From assembly GCA_021782915.1 (NCBI GenBank), contig JAJXUK010000025.1:1-33588 (forward strand): a stretch of DNA of 33,588 bases, read 5' to 3'. The notes beneath the pieces were generated by a model, which saw only the letters and a list, made by a program, of their open reading frames with translations, had not been told where the DNA came from and did not search any database. The stretch comes from Actinomycetes bacterium (lineage in GTDB: Bacteria > Actinomycetota > Acidimicrobiia > Acidimicrobiales > RAAP-2). How positions within the stretch are numbered: the first letter of the stretch is position 1; each line of letters begins with the position of its first letter. The translations under genes were made by a program, and so were the position numbers. Below, piece by piece: positions 8,277 through 17,130 of this stretch.

Positions 8277-8678
8277 ATGGCGTCACTGCGCTACGAGCGG
8301 CGCATCGCGGCGCCGGCTGAGGTGGTCTGGCGCGTCGTGCGTCGGCCCGAGGACATCGTCAACTGGTTTCCGGGCATCACCGCGGCCACGGTGACGGGTG
8401 ACCGGCGAACGATCACGACGGCGACGGGGATCAGCATGCCCGAGCGGATCCTGGCCAACGACGAGACCTTGCGGCACTTCGCGTACAGCATCACGGCCGA
8501 GGCGTACCGATTTCACCTGGGCACCATCGACGTCTTCGAGCTCGGCCCATCCGAGTGCTTGTGCGTCTACGGGACGACGGCCGAGCCGGACCTGCTGTGC
8601 CTGGTGGTGGCCGGCGCCACGGTGGCCGCCCTGGAGCGCATCGAGGCCCTCGCCCTCGCGGGAGAGCCGGCGCGCTGA
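8277..8678 (+). CDS. SRPBCC-family (START/polyketide cyclase-like) protein
   Basis: A 133-residue protein with the SRPBCC start pattern: YERRIAAPAEVVWRVVRRPEDIVNWFPGITAATV, then alternating strands and a C-terminal helix GATVAALERIEALAL. These small helix-grip proteins bind hydrophobic ligands or act as cyclases or dehydratases, but the sequence does not identify a ligand. The ATG follows an excellent purine-rich ribosome site. The stop TGA overlaps the ATG of the sulfatase (TGATG), so the two are translationally coupled and probably work together. It is not a recognised menaquinone enzyme even though it lies between menE and menB. Confidence 0.8.
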   Translation: MASLRYERRIAAPAEVVWRVVRRPEDIVNWFPGITAATVTGDRRTITTATGISMPERILANDETLRHFAYSITAEAYRFHLGTIDVFELGPSECLCVYGTTAEPDLLCLVVAGATVAALERIEALALAGEPAR

Positions 8679-10234
8679 TGGGGCGCAAGATCCTCTTCAT
8701 CACGACCGATCAGCAGCGCTACGACACCCTGGGCGTCAATGGGGGGCTCGCACGAACTCCCCACCTGGACGCGTTGGCTCGCGCGGGCATCCACTACGAG
8801 CGGTGCCATCCGGCATCGGTGGTCTGCATGCCCTCGCGCGCCTCGATGCTGACGGGCCAGTTTCCCTCACGCCACGGGGCCTGGATGAATGGCGTGCCCC
8901 TGGCGCTCGACGCGCCCTCGGTGGCCGAGGCGCTGCACGACGTGAACTACGCGACGGCCCTGATTGGCAAGGCGCACTTCGAGCCCTTCGTGGACCCCTT
9001 CGGCCGATTCGCGGAGAACGCGCTGGCCCAGCTGGGGGTGCCCACCATCGAGCAGCCCTGGTACGGCGGGCGGCGCGGTCCACATCGCGGCTTCGACCAC
9101 CTGGAGCTCGCGACCCACGGCGTGGCGGGCTCCCTGCACTACGCCACGTGGATGCGACGTGAGCACCCCGATGCGATGAGCGGCTTCTACCCCGTCCTGG
9201 ACCGTGACTTGAATGTGAACGGTGCCGGCGGAGGCGAGACCGGCGCGCCCCAGGTCGCCATCAACCCCGTGCCGCGCGAGTGGTACCACACGGACTGGGT
9301 GGCTGAGCGCACGATCGCCTGGCTGGACTCTCTGCCCGCCGAGGCGGACTGGTTCTGCTGGATGAGTTTCCCGGATCCGCACCATCCGTGGGACCCGCCG
9401 GCGTCCGAGCGCTCTCGGGTCAGTTGGCGCGATGTCGAGCTGCCGGTGAACTACCCGACGCGCGCTGCGGAGCGCGAGGCGATCCTGGACGCCAAGGCCC
9501 CGCACTGGCGAGCGTGGTACGACGGACGACTGGTGGCCAACTACGAGGCTCCCGCGCGCTGGGTTCCGGCCTCGCTCACCGCCGACCAGGTGCGTGAGGT
9601 CAATGCCCTGAACGCCGTGGAGGTTGAGCTCATCGACGACGCCGTGGGTCGTGTTCTCGGTGCGGTCGCCCAGCGCGGGTGGTCCGAGGATCTCGACGTC
9701 GTGTTCACCAGCGACCACGGTGAGTTCCAGGGTGACTACGGGCTGCTCTTCAAGGGCCCGTACCACGTGGACTCGCTCCTGCGCGTTCCACTGATCTGGC
9801 GCCCGGCGCCGTCGGCCGGGATAGGTCCGGCGCGAGTCAGCACGCCGGTGAGCCTCGTGTCGCTGGCCGCGACGTTTCTGTCCATCGCCGCGCACGCTGC
9901 GCCCGCCTGGGTCGAGGCGCCGGCGCTGCCCACGCAGGACCAGGGTGACCAGTTCATCGTGACGGAGTGGGACTCGGTGCTCTTCGGAGTGAGCGTGCAT
10001 GTGCGCACAGTGGCCTCGCGCGACGTGCTCTACACCGAGTACCGCCCGGGCACGCTGCACGACGGCAGCGAGGGCGAGCTCTACGTGCAGCGCGACGATC
10101 CCCTGCAGCGTGAGAATCGCTTCACCGACCCCAGCCTGGGTGCGCTGCGCCGAGAGATGGCCGAGCGGATCCGCGAGCACGAGTCGCGTCCCGGCGATCG
10201 CGCCGCTCCGGGGGCCTTGGTCGCGCCGGTCTGA
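8678..10234 (+). CDS. Type I sulfatase / arylsulfatase-like hydrolase
   Basis: A 518-residue member of the alkaline phosphatase-like sulfatase superfamily. The metal-binding start [18 protein letters not shown] and the activation motif CMPSR, with C50 as the formylglycine residue, are followed by [18 protein letters not shown]. Later come GKAHFEPF, a [10 protein letters not shown] block and [20 protein letters not shown], which holds the second metal-binding Asp-His pair. There is no signal peptide, so it is probably cytoplasmic. It resembles choline-sulfatase or phosphonate monoester hydrolase types more than secreted arylsulfatases; the substrate is unknown. The start ATG 8678 overlaps the SRPBCC stop; an in-frame GTG further upstream would lie inside the SRPBCC gene. 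A formylglycine-generating enzyme is not seen in this window. Confidence 0.9.
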   Translation: MGRKILFITTDQQRYDTLGVNGGLARTPHLDALARAGIHYERCHPASVVCMPSRASMLTGQFPSRHGAWMNGVPLALDAPSVAEALHDVNYATALIGKAHFEPFVDPFGRFAENALAQLGVPTIEQPWYGGRRGPHRGFDHLELATHGVAGSLHYATWMRREHPDAMSGFYPVLDRDLNVNGAGGGETGAPQVAINPVPREWYHTDWVAERTIAWLDSLPAEADWFCWMSFPDPHHPWDPPASERSRVSWRDVELPVNYPTRAAEREAILDAKAPHWRAWYDGRLVANYEAPARWVPASLTADQVREVNALNAVEVELIDDAVGRVLGAVAQRGWSEDLDVVFTSDHGEFQGDYGLLFKGPYHVDSLLRVPLIWRPAPSAGIGPARVSTPVSLVSLAATFLSIAAHAAPAWVEAPALPTQDQGDQFIVTEWDSVLFGVSVHVRTVASRDVLYTEYRPGTLHDGSEGELYVQRDDPLQRENRFTDPSLGALRREMAERIREHESRPGDRAAPGALVAPV

Positions 10235-10241
10235 GGCCCGG

Positions 10242-10247
10242 TAGCGT
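10242..10247 (+). promoter_or_regulatory. -10 box (TAGCGT), leaderless promoter of menB
   Basis: TAGCGT ends eight bases before the ATG at 10255, within the 20 bases after the sulfatase stop. This supports ATG 10255 over the upstream GTG at 10246, which overlaps the box. Confidence 0.5.
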
Positions 10248-10254
10248 GGAGCGC

Positions 10255-11148
10255 ATGCCAGACACCGTTATCCAGGGTTCGCCGCTCGATCCCGTCGACG
10301 CGTTTCGCCTGCAGCCACTGCCGGACTGGCGGGCGCTGGGCGAGTGGCGCGACATCCGCTACGAGGTCGCCGAGGGCATCGCGCGCATCACGATCAATCG
10401 TCCTGAGCGGCGCAACGCGTTTCGCCCCCAGACGCTCTTCGAGCTCTCGCGAGCCTTTGACATGGCCCGTGACGACATCAGCGTGGGCGCCATCGTGCTG
10501 ACGGGTGAGGGTCCGGATGCGTTCTGCTCCGGCGGGGATCAGAAGATCCGCGGCGACGACGGCTACCTGGGCGACGATGACGTCGCCCAGCAGGGCGTCG
10601 GGCGCCTCAACGTCCTGGACCTGCAGATCCAGATCCGGCGCCTGCCCAAGCCCGTCATCGCCTCGATTGCCGGCTACGCCATCGGTGGGGGCCACATCCT
10701 GCACCTGGTGTGCGACCTGTCCATCGCGGCCGACAACGCCCGCTTCGGCCAGACCGGGCCCAAGGTGGGCTCCTTTGACGGAGGGTACGGGTCCTCGCTG
10801 CTGGCGCGCACCATCGGTCTCAAGCGGGCCAAGGAGGTGTGGTTCCTCTGCCGTCAGTACGACGCGGCGACCGCCCTGGAGTGGGGCCTGGTCAACACCG
10901 TCGTTCCGCTCGCCGACCTCGAGCGCGAGACCGTCGCCTGGTGCCGACAGATCCTGACGCTCTCACCGATCGCTCTGCGCATGCTCAAGGCGGGCTTCAA
11001 CGCGGCCGATGACGGTCTGGCCGGCGTCCAGCAGCTGGCTGGAGACGCCACCATGCTCTTTTACATGTCCGAGGAGGGCCAGGAGGGTCGCAACGCCTAC
11101 GTGGAGAAGCGCGCCCCGGACTTTTCGAGGTTTCCCAAGCGTCCATGA
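10255..11148 (+). CDS. menB: 1,4-Dihydroxy-2-naphthoyl-CoA synthase (MenB)
   Basis: A 297-residue crotonase-fold enzyme that closes the second naphthoquinone ring from o-succinylbenzoyl-CoA. Diagnostic MenB features are present: [18 protein letters not shown], the oxyanion region [15 protein letters not shown], the second oxyanion block [20 protein letters not shown] and [20 protein letters not shown], which separates MenB from ordinary enoyl-CoA hydratases. The C-terminus has the MenB-type [20 protein letters not shown] ending. I chose ATG 10255, in agreement with the TAGCGT box; GTG 10246 would add three residues. The final ATGA overlaps the start of menA, so the two are coupled. Confidence 0.95.
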   Translation: MPDTVIQGSPLDPVDAFRLQPLPDWRALGEWRDIRYEVAEGIARITINRPERRNAFRPQTLFELSRAFDMARDDISVGAIVLTGEGPDAFCSGGDQKIRGDDGYLGDDDVAQQGVGRLNVLDLQIQIRRLPKPVIASIAGYAIGGGHILHLVCDLSIAADNARFGQTGPKVGSFDGGYGSSLLARTIGLKRAKEVWFLCRQYDAATALEWGLVNTVVPLADLERETVAWCRQILTLSPIALRMLKAGFNAADDGLAGVQQLAGDATMLFYMSEEGQEGRNAYVEKRAPDFSRFPKRP

Positions 11149-12011
11149 GTGAGCAGCCCGGACCATTGCGCCGGTGGGTCCTCGCGGCCCGTCCGCGCAC
11201 GTTGCCCGCCGCCCTCGTGCCGGTTGCTCTCGGTGCGGGTCAGGTTCGCCCGGCCAGCATCAACTGGGTGGCGTCGATCCTGTGCGTTGCGGTGGCCCTG
11301 CTGCTGCAGATCGGCACGAACTACGCGAACGACTACTCCGACGGGCGTCGTGGCACGGACGAGCAGCGAGTCGGCCCGTTCCGCCTCACCGCCTCCGGCC
11401 TGACCAGCCCGGGCGCGGTGCGTGCGGCGGCGTGGACCTGCTTCGGCGCGGCCGGGGTGGCGGGCCTGGCGCTGGCCGCGCTGAGCACGTGGTGGCTGCT
11501 TCCGATCGGCGCGTCGGCGGTGGCGGCGGGGTGGTTCTACACCGGTGGACCAAAGCCGTACGGGTACTACGGGTTCGGCGAGCTCTTCGTGATGATCTAC
11601 TTCGGTTTCGTGGCCACCGTGGGAACGAGCTACGTGCAACACGGCCAGATCAGCCCGAGCGCGTGGTGGTGGGGCGCGGGGGCCGGAGCGATGGCCTGCG
11701 CGCTTCTGGAGGCGAACAACCTGCGCGACGTGGACGGGGACCGTCTGGCGGGCAAGCACACCCTGGCCGCGCGACTCGGCCGCGAGCGCGGCGCGTGGCT
11801 GTACGCGGCCTGGGTCGCAGTGCTGGTCCTGGCCGTGGCGCTCGCCGGAGACTGGGTCGTGGCACTGGTGGGTCTGATTCTCTACGTGCCGGGGCTTCGG
11901 GTGGCTTTTTCGTCTCGGCGCGGTCGCGAGCTGCTCGTCCTGCTGGCCACGTCGGCGCGCGCCCAGCTCGTGCTTGGCGCGACGGCGCTCGCCGCCTTCG
12001 CCCTGCGCTAG
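11145..12011 (+). CDS. menA: 1,4-Dihydroxy-2-naphthoate polyprenyltransferase (MenA)
   Basis: A 288-residue UbiA-superfamily membrane prenyltransferase that attaches the polyprenyl tail to dihydroxynaphthoate. The first Asp-rich motif is [14 protein letters not shown] and the second is NNLRDVDGD; both bind the Mg-diphosphate of the prenyl donor. [16 protein letters not shown] is the usual N-terminal block of MenA. About eight or nine hydrophobic segments span the sequence. The ATG lies in an ATGA overlap with menB. Its TAG stop shares the tetramer CTAG with the stop of the convergent menH, so the two coding regions overlap by four bases. Confidence 0.95.
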   Translation: MSEQPGPLRRWVLAARPRTLPAALVPVALGAGQVRPASINWVASILCVAVALLLQIGTNYANDYSDGRRGTDEQRVGPFRLTASGLTSPGAVRAAAWTCFGAAGVAGLALAALSTWWLLPIGASAVAAGWFYTGGPKPYGYYGFGELFVMIYFGFVATVGTSYVQHGQISPSAWWWGAGAGAMACALLEANNLRDVDGDRLAGKHTLAARLGRERGAWLYAAWVAVLVLAVALAGDWVVALVGLILYVPGLRVAFSSRRGRELLVLLATSARAQLVLGATALAAFALR

Positions 12012-12754
12012 GAGACGAGGAAGGATTCGACGGCCTCGGCGCAGGCCGCGGGCCGTTCGAGCTGCGCGGCGTGTCCGGCCTCTGGTATCAGCGCCCAGCT
12101 TCCGTGGGGCACGGCCTCGGCGATGGCGCGCGCTTCACGGGAGAACTTGTCATCGCGCGCTCCGGCCAGGGCCAACACGGGCATGCTCAACTCGCTGAGA
12201 CGAGGCCCGAGCCACTCTTGGCGGCCCGTCCCGCATAGACGCAGCGATGCTGCCAGGCCCCTCGCGTCGAGGCTCCGCGCGTCGACCTCGGCGCGATCGC
12301 CCAGGCCCGCAAAGAGGGGCTGGGCGAGCCAGTAGTCCAGGAACGAGCGAGCCCCCTCGGTCTCGAGGCGCTGGGCGAGGGCCTCGTCGCGCTCGCGGCG
12401 CTGGGCGCGTTCGAGGGGGTCCTCGATGCCCCGGCTGGCGCCCAGGAGGATCAGGCGACGCACCAGGTCCGGGCGGGTGAGTGCCACGTGCAGGGCGACG
12501 CGCCCACCCAACGAGTAGCCGCCCAGCACGACGGGCTCGGAGCCGATCGCTCGGGCGATCAGGTCAGCGGTCTCGCCCAGCGACGCGCGAAGTCCCGATG
12601 CCTCGCCGTGTCCGGGCAGATCGAGTGTCCAGAGTTCGTGGCGACCTGCCAGAATGGTTCGGAACTCGCGGGCGGAGTCTCGTGTTTGGGTGAATCCGTG
12701 TAGCCACAAGAGCGGCGCTCCCGCGCCCTGGCGCTCGACGGTGAGGAGTGACAT
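12008..12754 (-). CDS. menH: Alpha/beta hydrolase, likely SHCHC synthase (MenH)
   Basis: A 248-residue alpha/beta hydrolase. The oxyanion stretch LLWLHGFTQTRDS, the nucleophile elbow GYSLGGRVAL, the acid in LALAGARDDKF and the histidine in IPEAGHAAQLERP make a complete catalytic triad. GFTQT and GYSLGGRVAL resemble MenH, which eliminates pyruvate to form SHCHC in menaquinone synthesis. Its position between menA and menD supports this, although the family is broad and esterase-like members are hard to exclude. The start ATG at 12752-12754 shares one base with the proposed TTG start of the divergent menD. TACGCT ends nine bases upstream, so the transcript is probably leaderless or nearly so. 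Confidence 0.83.
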   Translation of the reverse strand: MSLLTVERQGAGAPLLWLHGFTQTRDSAREFRTILAGRHELWTLDLPGHGEASGLRASLGETADLIARAIGSEPVVLGGYSLGGRVALHVALTRPDLVRRLILLGASRGIEDPLERAQRRERDEALAQRLETEGARSFLDYWLAQPLFAGLGDRAEVDARSLDARGLAASLRLCGTGRQEWLGPRLSELSMPVLALAGARDDKFSREARAIAEAVPHGSWALIPEAGHAAQLERPAACAEAVESFLVS

Positions 12755-14400
12755 TGCAGCAGAGCGTACCGAGCCCCGCCGTGGTGCAGGCGACCTTTGC
12801 CGCGACCCTGGTGGACGAGTGGTGCCGGGCAGGCCTCACGGATGCCGTCGTGGCGCCCGGGTCACGTTCGACACCGCTGGCCCTGGCACTGGGACGCCGG
12901 GATGGCCTGCGCGTGCACGTGCGCGTGGATGAGCGCAGTGCGGCCTTCTTCGCCCTGGGACGGGCGCTCTCAACGCGCCGTCCGGTGCTGATGCTCGTCA
13001 CCAGCGGCACGGCCGGTGCCGAGCTGCACGCCGCGGTAGCCGAGGCTGACCAGGCCGGGGTGCCTCTGATAGTCGTGACGGCCGATCGACCACCGGAACT
13101 GCACCACGTGGGAGCGCCCCAGACCATGGAGCAGAGTCACCTCTACGGCCACCAGGTGCGTCACTATGAGGAGCCGGGTGTGGCGCGCTGGGAGGCGCGT
13201 GGGACGTGGCGGGATCTGGCCAGTCGGCTCTATCGGCTCGCGGGCGGCGTCGCCTCGTGGCCCGGACCCGTACATCTGAACGCCGCGTTCGTCGAGCCGT
13301 TGGTGGCGTCGCCGACCGGTCTGCCCGAGGCTCGAGAGGGCGCCTGGACCTCTCAGGAGACGTCTCAGGTGACGCGCTCGCCTCTCGAGGCGCCCGAGCG
13401 GGGCCTGTGCGTGGTGGGCGCGGGCGTGGACGCGCCCCTGATCGAGGAGTTGCGCCGCGGGGGCTGGGTGGTGTTAGGCGACGCCACAGCGCTCGGGACG
13501 ACGCCGCACTTCGACGCGCTGCTGCGCGATGAGGCCTTCGCCGTCGCGATGCGCCCGGACGTCGTTGTGCGCCTGGGGGGCCTGCCGGCGTCCAAGGTCC
13601 TCGGCCAGCGCCTGGTCCAGTGGGACGCGCCGGTCGTGGCCTACGAGGGGGCCGGACCCGTCGCGGACCCCGACCGACTCATCGCGCGGAGCCGGCCGGG
13701 GCTGCCCGCGCCGGTCGCGGCGCCTGAGTCGTCGTACGCGCGCTCGTGGCGACTCGCCGCGGACGGCCTCGAGCGCTGGTTGGCTGAGCACGTGGATCCC
13801 GGTGAGCTGGACGAGCCCTCGGTGGCGCGCGCCGTCGTGGCCGCCAGCACCCGGCACGGAGTCGCCCTGGTCGTGGGCTCTTCCATGCCCGTGCGGGACG
13901 TCGAGTGGTGGGCGCCCTCGCGCCGCGCGCCGACGTACGCCAATCGGGGCGTCAACGGCATCGACGGAGTGACGTCGACGATCTTGGGCGTCGGAGCGGG
14001 CGGTCGGGTCATCGGACTGGTGGGCGACGTCACCTTCCTGCACGACGTGTCGGGATTGGTCGACGGGCTCGGCGACGCCGCAGGAAGCGCCGTCATCGTC
14101 GTGAGTGACAACCGAGGCGGGGGCATCTTCAACTTCCTGGCCCAGGCCGAGGAGCCCGCCGAGCTCTTCGAGCGCTTCTTCGCGACGCCACGGGCCCACG
14201 ACCTGGTCGTGGTGGCCCAGGCATTCGGCCACGACGCCCAGCGCGTGTACTCGCGCGCAGAACTCGATCGGGCGATCGACACGGGTCTTGCACGCGTGGG
14301 GCTCAGTGTGGTCGTCGTCGCAGCGCCCAGTCGAGAGCGCAACGTCTCGCGTCACGCCGAGCTGAACGCGCAGGCCAGCCAGATCGCGAGGGGCGAGTGA
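12754..14400 (+). CDS. menD: SEPHCHC synthase (MenD), thiamine diphosphate-dependent
   Basis: A roughly 548-residue ThDP enzyme joining 2-oxoglutarate to isochorismate, the committed step of menaquinone synthesis. Visible motifs are VAPGSRSTPLALAL, the glutamate of VDERSAAFFALG that contacts the ThDP pyrimidine, TSGTAGAELHAAVAEA with VPLIVVTADRPPEL, ANRGVNGIDGVTST, and the ThDP/Mg block GDVTFLHDVSGL ending in SDNRGGGIFNFL. The length matches the family. I chose TTG 12754 because GAGGAG at 12743-12748 is five bases upstream; GTG 12748 overlaps that site, and GTG 12781/12784 lie closest to where the family alignment starts. The gene is divergent from menH with touching start codons. Its TGA overlaps the GTG of ccdA. 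Confidence 0.94.
   Translation: MQQSVPSPAVVQATFAATLVDEWCRAGLTDAVVAPGSRSTPLALALGRRDGLRVHVRVDERSAAFFALGRALSTRRPVLMLVTSGTAGAELHAAVAEADQAGVPLIVVTADRPPELHHVGAPQTMEQSHLYGHQVRHYEEPGVARWEARGTWRDLASRLYRLAGGVASWPGPVHLNAAFVEPLVASPTGLPEAREGAWTSQETSQVTRSPLEAPERGLCVVGAGVDAPLIEELRRGGWVVLGDATALGTTPHFDALLRDEAFAVAMRPDVVVRLGGLPASKVLGQRLVQWDAPVVAYEGAGPVADPDRLIARSRPGLPAPVAAPESSYARSWRLAADGLERWLAEHVDPGELDEPSVARAVVAASTRHGVALVVGSSMPVRDVEWWAPSRRAPTYANRGVNGIDGVTSTILGVGAGGRVIGLVGDVTFLHDVSGLVDGLGDAAGSAVIVVSDNRGGGIFNFLAQAEEPAELFERFFATPRAHDLVVVAQAFGHDAQRVYSRAELDRAIDTGLARVGLSVVVVAAPSRERNVSRHAELNAQASQIARGE
12763..12768 (-). promoter_or_regulatory. -10 box (TACGCT) of menH
   Basis: TACGCT on the minus strand, with its last T nine bases before the menH ATG. 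It lies inside the first codons of menD, so the promoter of one gene is within the coding region of the other. Confidence 0.42.
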
Positions 14401-15143
14401 TCGCGCTGGTGCTGCCGAGTTCGCTGATCGCGGCGTTCCCCCTGGCCTTCGCCGCTGGTCTGGTCTCCTTCATCTCGCCGTGCGTGCTTCCCCTGTTGCC
14501 GGGCTACCTCGCTTTTCTCGGCGGGGCGGCCGGGCACCTGGACGGTCGTTCGGGCCGAGGTCGCGCCCTCGTGGGCTCGCTCGCCTTCGTCGTCGGCTTC
14601 GCGCTGGTCTTCGTGAGCTTCGGTGCGCTCTTCGGGGGCCTGGGTGGGAGTCTGCGAACGCACCAGCGCGGCCTCGAGGTCGTCTTCGGTGTCGTGACGA
14701 TCGTGCTGGGCATGTTCTTTGCCGGGTGGTGGCCGTCATCGTGGCTGCAGCGAGAACGCCGCATCCACCACCTGCCGCGCGCCTCCGTGCTCGGCGCCGC
14801 ACTCCTGGGCTTCACGTTCGCCCTGGGCTGGACGCCGTGCATCGGACCAACCCTGGCGGCGATCCTCGGCCTGGCCGCCTCGAGCTCAGGGGCAACGGCG
14901 CTTCGCGGTTCCATCCTGGCCTTCGTCTACTGTCTCGGTCTCGGCGTGCCCTTCGTGGTGGCGGCGCTGGCCACCGAGTGGATGGCCGGCGCGTCTCGGT
15001 GGCTGCGACGTCACGCTCTGGCCGTGGGGCGCATCGGCGGGGTGATGCTCATGCTCATCGGACTCGCCGAGGTGAGCGGGATATGGCACAGCTTCGTGCT
15101 GTGGCTGCAGGTGCACTTCCCGAGCTCGACCACCTTTCTCTAG
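14397..15143 (+). CDS. ccdA: Cytochrome c biogenesis / thiol-transporter membrane protein CcdA
   Basis: A 248-residue membrane protein of the CcdA/DsbD-gamma family, with six predicted helices. It carries the two conserved cysteines of the transmembrane electron conduit: SPCVLPLLPGYLAFLGG in the first helix and GWTPCIGPTLAAILGLA in the fourth. CcdA passes reducing equivalents from cytoplasmic thioredoxin to extracytoplasmic thiol proteins used in cytochrome c maturation and related processes. The start is GTG 14397 in a GTGA overlap with menD, with GAGGGG just upstream, so the gene is translationally coupled to menaquinone synthesis. No ResA, ResB or ResC gene is visible nearby. Confidence 0.93.
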   Translation: MIALVLPSSLIAAFPLAFAAGLVSFISPCVLPLLPGYLAFLGGAAGHLDGRSGRGRALVGSLAFVVGFALVFVSFGALFGGLGGSLRTHQRGLEVVFGVVTIVLGMFFAGWWPSSWLQRERRIHHLPRASVLGAALLGFTFALGWTPCIGPTLAAILGLAASSSGATALRGSILAFVYCLGLGVPFVVAALATEWMAGASRWLRRHALAVGRIGGVMLMLIGLAEVSGIWHSFVLWLQVHFPSSTTFL

Positions 15144-15155
15144 AGGGGCCCCGCC

Positions 15156-15161
15156 TAGACT
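15156..15161 (+). promoter_or_regulatory. -10 box (TAGACT), leaderless promoter of tyrS
   Basis: TAGACT ends seven bases before the tyrS ATG. The 15 bases from TAGACT through GAGCC match the aroC promoter in both box and spacing. There is no room for a ribosome-binding site. Confidence 0.6.
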
Positions 15162-15167
15162 GAGCCC

Positions 15168-16445
15168 ATGAAACTGCGTGAAGACTTGCAGTTTCGTGGT
15201 CTGATCCACCAGGTCACGGACGCAGACGTGCTGGACCGTCTCTCGGCGGGCGGCGTGACGGCCTACGTGGGCTTCGACCCGACCGGACCCTCACTGCATC
15301 TGGGGCACCTGCTGCCGATCCTGATGTTGCGCCGTCTCCAGCTGGCCGGCAACCGGCCGATCGCCCTGGCCGGTGGGGGGACGGGACTCATCGGGGACCC
15401 GAGCTTCAAGGATGCCGAGAGGCCACTGCTGGACCAGGAGCAGATCGAGGCCAACCTGGTCACGATCCGTGAGCAGCTCGGACGTTTCCTGGACTTTGAA
15501 CCCGGGCCGGCCTCGGCCCTGCTGCTCAACAACGCCGACTGGCTCACCACGATCTCGCTGACGGACTTCCTGCGTGAGGTCGGCAAGCACTTCACGGTGA
15601 ACCAGATGATCGCCAAGGAGGCGGTGCGCAGTCGGCTTGACCGAGATGACGTGGGCCTCTCGTTCACCGAGTTCTCGTACATGCTCCTGCAGGCCTACGA
15701 CTACCTGCGCTTGAACGTCGATCGCGACTGCGCCCTGCAGATGGGCGGTTCGGACCAGTGGGGCAACATCACCATGGGCGCGGAACTCGTGCGCAAGGTC
15801 ACCGGCCGGACGGCCTTCGGCCTAACGATGCCGCTACTGCTGCGCGCCGACGGCAAGAAGTTCGGCAAGTCAGAGTCGGGCAACGAGAGCGTCTGGCTCG
15901 ACGCAGCGCGCACGAGCCCCTACGCGCTCTATCAGTTCCTGCTCAACAGCGACGACGTGATCACTCCCCAGTTGCTGCGCTTCTACACCTTCCTCACGCA
16001 CGAGGAGATTCTCGAGTTGGACACCGCGCTGGCTTCGGCGCCCCAGGATCGACGAGCCCAGCGTGCTCTGGCCCACGAGATCGTGACGATGGTGCATGAC
16101 GAGAGTGCCGCACGCGCCGCCGCACGCGCCGGTGCCGCGCTCTTCAGCGAGGAGATCCGGGAACTCGACGAGGCGACGCTGCTGCAGATCGTTGCCGACG
16201 CGCCGTCGTCGTCGCTCTCGCGCGCCGAGCTGATGGACGGCGTGGACGTCGCAGAGCTGCTCGCGCGCTGCGAGCTCGCGAGCTCGAAGGCGGAGGCTCG
16301 TCGATTCGTAGAGCAGGGCGGGGTCTACGTCAACAACGAGCGCGTGGCTGTCAGCGCGGCCCTGAACGTCTCGGCGCTCCTGCACGACCGGTATCTGGTG
16401 CTGCGTCGTGGGCGGCGCCAGATGCACCTCGTCGTCGTGGCATGA
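15168..16445 (+). CDS. tyrS: Tyrosyl-tRNA synthetase
   Basis: A 425-residue class I aminoacyl-tRNA synthetase that charges tRNA-Tyr. The N-terminal block YVGFDPTGPSLHLGHLLPI holds the HIGH-type motif (HLGH). QMGGSDQWGNITMG and the KMSKS-type KFGKSESGNESVWLD follow. The C-terminal 80 residues form an S4 RNA-binding domain (ASSKAEARRFVEQGGVYVNN). The length is that of the bacterial TyrRS of the TyrS group. The ATG at 15168 lies seven bases after a TAGACT box. The stop TGA overlaps the ATG of the following lipoprotein gene. Confidence 0.97.
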   Translation: MKLREDLQFRGLIHQVTDADVLDRLSAGGVTAYVGFDPTGPSLHLGHLLPILMLRRLQLAGNRPIALAGGGTGLIGDPSFKDAERPLLDQEQIEANLVTIREQLGRFLDFEPGPASALLLNNADWLTTISLTDFLREVGKHFTVNQMIAKEAVRSRLDRDDVGLSFTEFSYMLLQAYDYLRLNVDRDCALQMGGSDQWGNITMGAELVRKVTGRTAFGLTMPLLLRADGKKFGKSESGNESVWLDAARTSPYALYQFLLNSDDVITPQLLRFYTFLTHEEILELDTALASAPQDRRAQRALAHEIVTMVHDESAARAAARAGAALFSEEIRELDEATLLQIVADAPSSSLSRAELMDGVDVAELLARCELASSKAEARRFVEQGGVYVNNERVAVSAALNVSALLHDRYLVLRRGRRQMHLVVVA

Positions 16446-16861
16446 TGCGCCGGGCCCTGGCCCTGGCCCTGGCGGGCCTCGCCCTCGGCGCCTGTGGACA
16501 CGTGTCGAGCGCCTCGGCCCTTCATCAGTGGTCCCAGCAGAGCGCCTTCGACTCCGCGGTGCGGACACTGCGCGGCGACGCGCGTCACGCCGCCACCACG
16601 CTGCGCTCGAGCTCGACCCTGGCTCAGCTGCACACCGTGTGCGCGGTGCTGCTGGTGGACGTGCAGGCGGCCAACGCGGCGTTGCCTACGCCCGACGCCC
16701 AGACGACGCGGCTTCTGTCGCGCGCCTACGAGGATCTCGGCGCCGGGGCCAATCGCTGCTACGGCGCCACGTCTGGCTCGCGACGTCAGGCCGCCCTCGA
16801 GGCCCTGGGTCGCGGCGCCGGGGAGTTGTCCGAGGCTCAGGCCCGGGTGAGGTCCTTCTAG
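16442..16861 (+). CDS. Small putative lipoprotein, function unknown
   Basis: A 139-residue protein coupled to tyrS by an ATGA overlap. It starts with a short basic stretch and an Ala/Leu-rich signal sequence ending in a lipobox, LALGAC, with the lipid-attached cysteine at about residue 18. The mature part is Ala/Ser/Arg-rich and mostly helical, with cysteines in LHTVCAVLLVDV and GANRCYGATS that could form a disulfide. The signal region is encoded by three tandem GGCCCT hexamers. A second ATG lies three bases downstream and could be used. I recognise no family. Its stop shares a CTAG tetramer with the convergent gene. Confidence 0.72.
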   Translation: MMRRALALALAGLALGACGHVSSASALHQWSQQSAFDSAVRTLRGDARHAATTLRSSSTLAQLHTVCAVLLVDVQAANAALPTPDAQTTRLLSRAYEDLGAGANRCYGATSGSRRQAALEALGRGAGELSEAQARVRSF

Positions 16862-17088
16862 GCCCCTTCGCTCGGGGGGCGCAGATCGATCTCCAGGCGC
16901 AGGACGCCGTTCTCGAGGCTGGCCGTGGCGTCACCCAGCATGGCGAAATCCTGAAAGTCGATTCGAGCGGCCTCGAGAAACCGCTGGCGCTCCACGCCCT
17001 CGATCGGGGGCAAGCCCCGACGCTTAACCGCCTCGGCGCGCTCGCGGAAGCGCAAGATCATCTCGTTGGGGTCAAAGCCCTGGCTCAC
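16858..17088 (-). CDS. Small conserved hypothetical protein, about 76 residues
   Basis: A small soluble protein beginning SQGFDPNEMILRFRERAEAV, then LPPIEGVERQRFLEAARIDF and ending NGVLRLEIDLRPPSEGA. It reads as one or two helices followed by a beta-hairpin. I recall similar short proteins in acidimicrobial genomes but know no function. I chose GTG at 17086-17088 because TAACAT ends eight bases upstream, giving the leaderless arrangement seen at neighbouring genes. In-frame starts at 17130 (ATG) and 17145 (GTG) would extend it by 14 or 19 residues but have no ribosome site or -10 box. The stop shares CTAG with the lipoprotein gene. Confidence 0.7.
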   Translation of the reverse strand: MSQGFDPNEMILRFRERAEAVKRRGLPPIEGVERQRFLEAARIDFQDFAMLGDATASLENGVLRLEIDLRPPSEGA

Positions 17089-17095
17089 CAGGACG

Positions 17096-17101
17096 ATGTT
17101 A
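17096..17101 (-). promoter_or_regulatory. -10 box (TAACAT), leaderless promoter of the 76-residue protein
   Basis: TAACAT on the minus strand, eight bases before GTG 17088. It is the main reason for preferring that start. Confidence 0.45.
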
Positions 17102-17124
17102 GGTTCATTCCGGCCGCCGGTGGG

Positions 17125-17130
17125 TAACAT
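17125..17130 (+). promoter_or_regulatory. Possible -10 box (TAACAT) for the small CxxC protein
   Basis: TAACAT on the plus strand would start transcription near 17137 and leave a leader of about 65 bases before GTG 17202. It is the only TANNNT candidate I noted in this 113-base divergent gap. Confidence 0.3.

Noticed and set aside
8867-10180. Long open frame (437 codons) on the minus strand opposite the sulfatase
   Set aside because: It is antisense to a clear sulfatase with motifs, and its product is rich in Arg, His, Gly and Val without recognisable blocks. Such frames are common opposite GC-rich genes.
16449-16472. Phase-variable repeat: GGCCCT hexamers in the lipoprotein signal sequence
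   Set aside because: Only three in-frame six-base units are present. They encode Ala-Leu pairs typical of signal peptides, and a change would not shift the frame.
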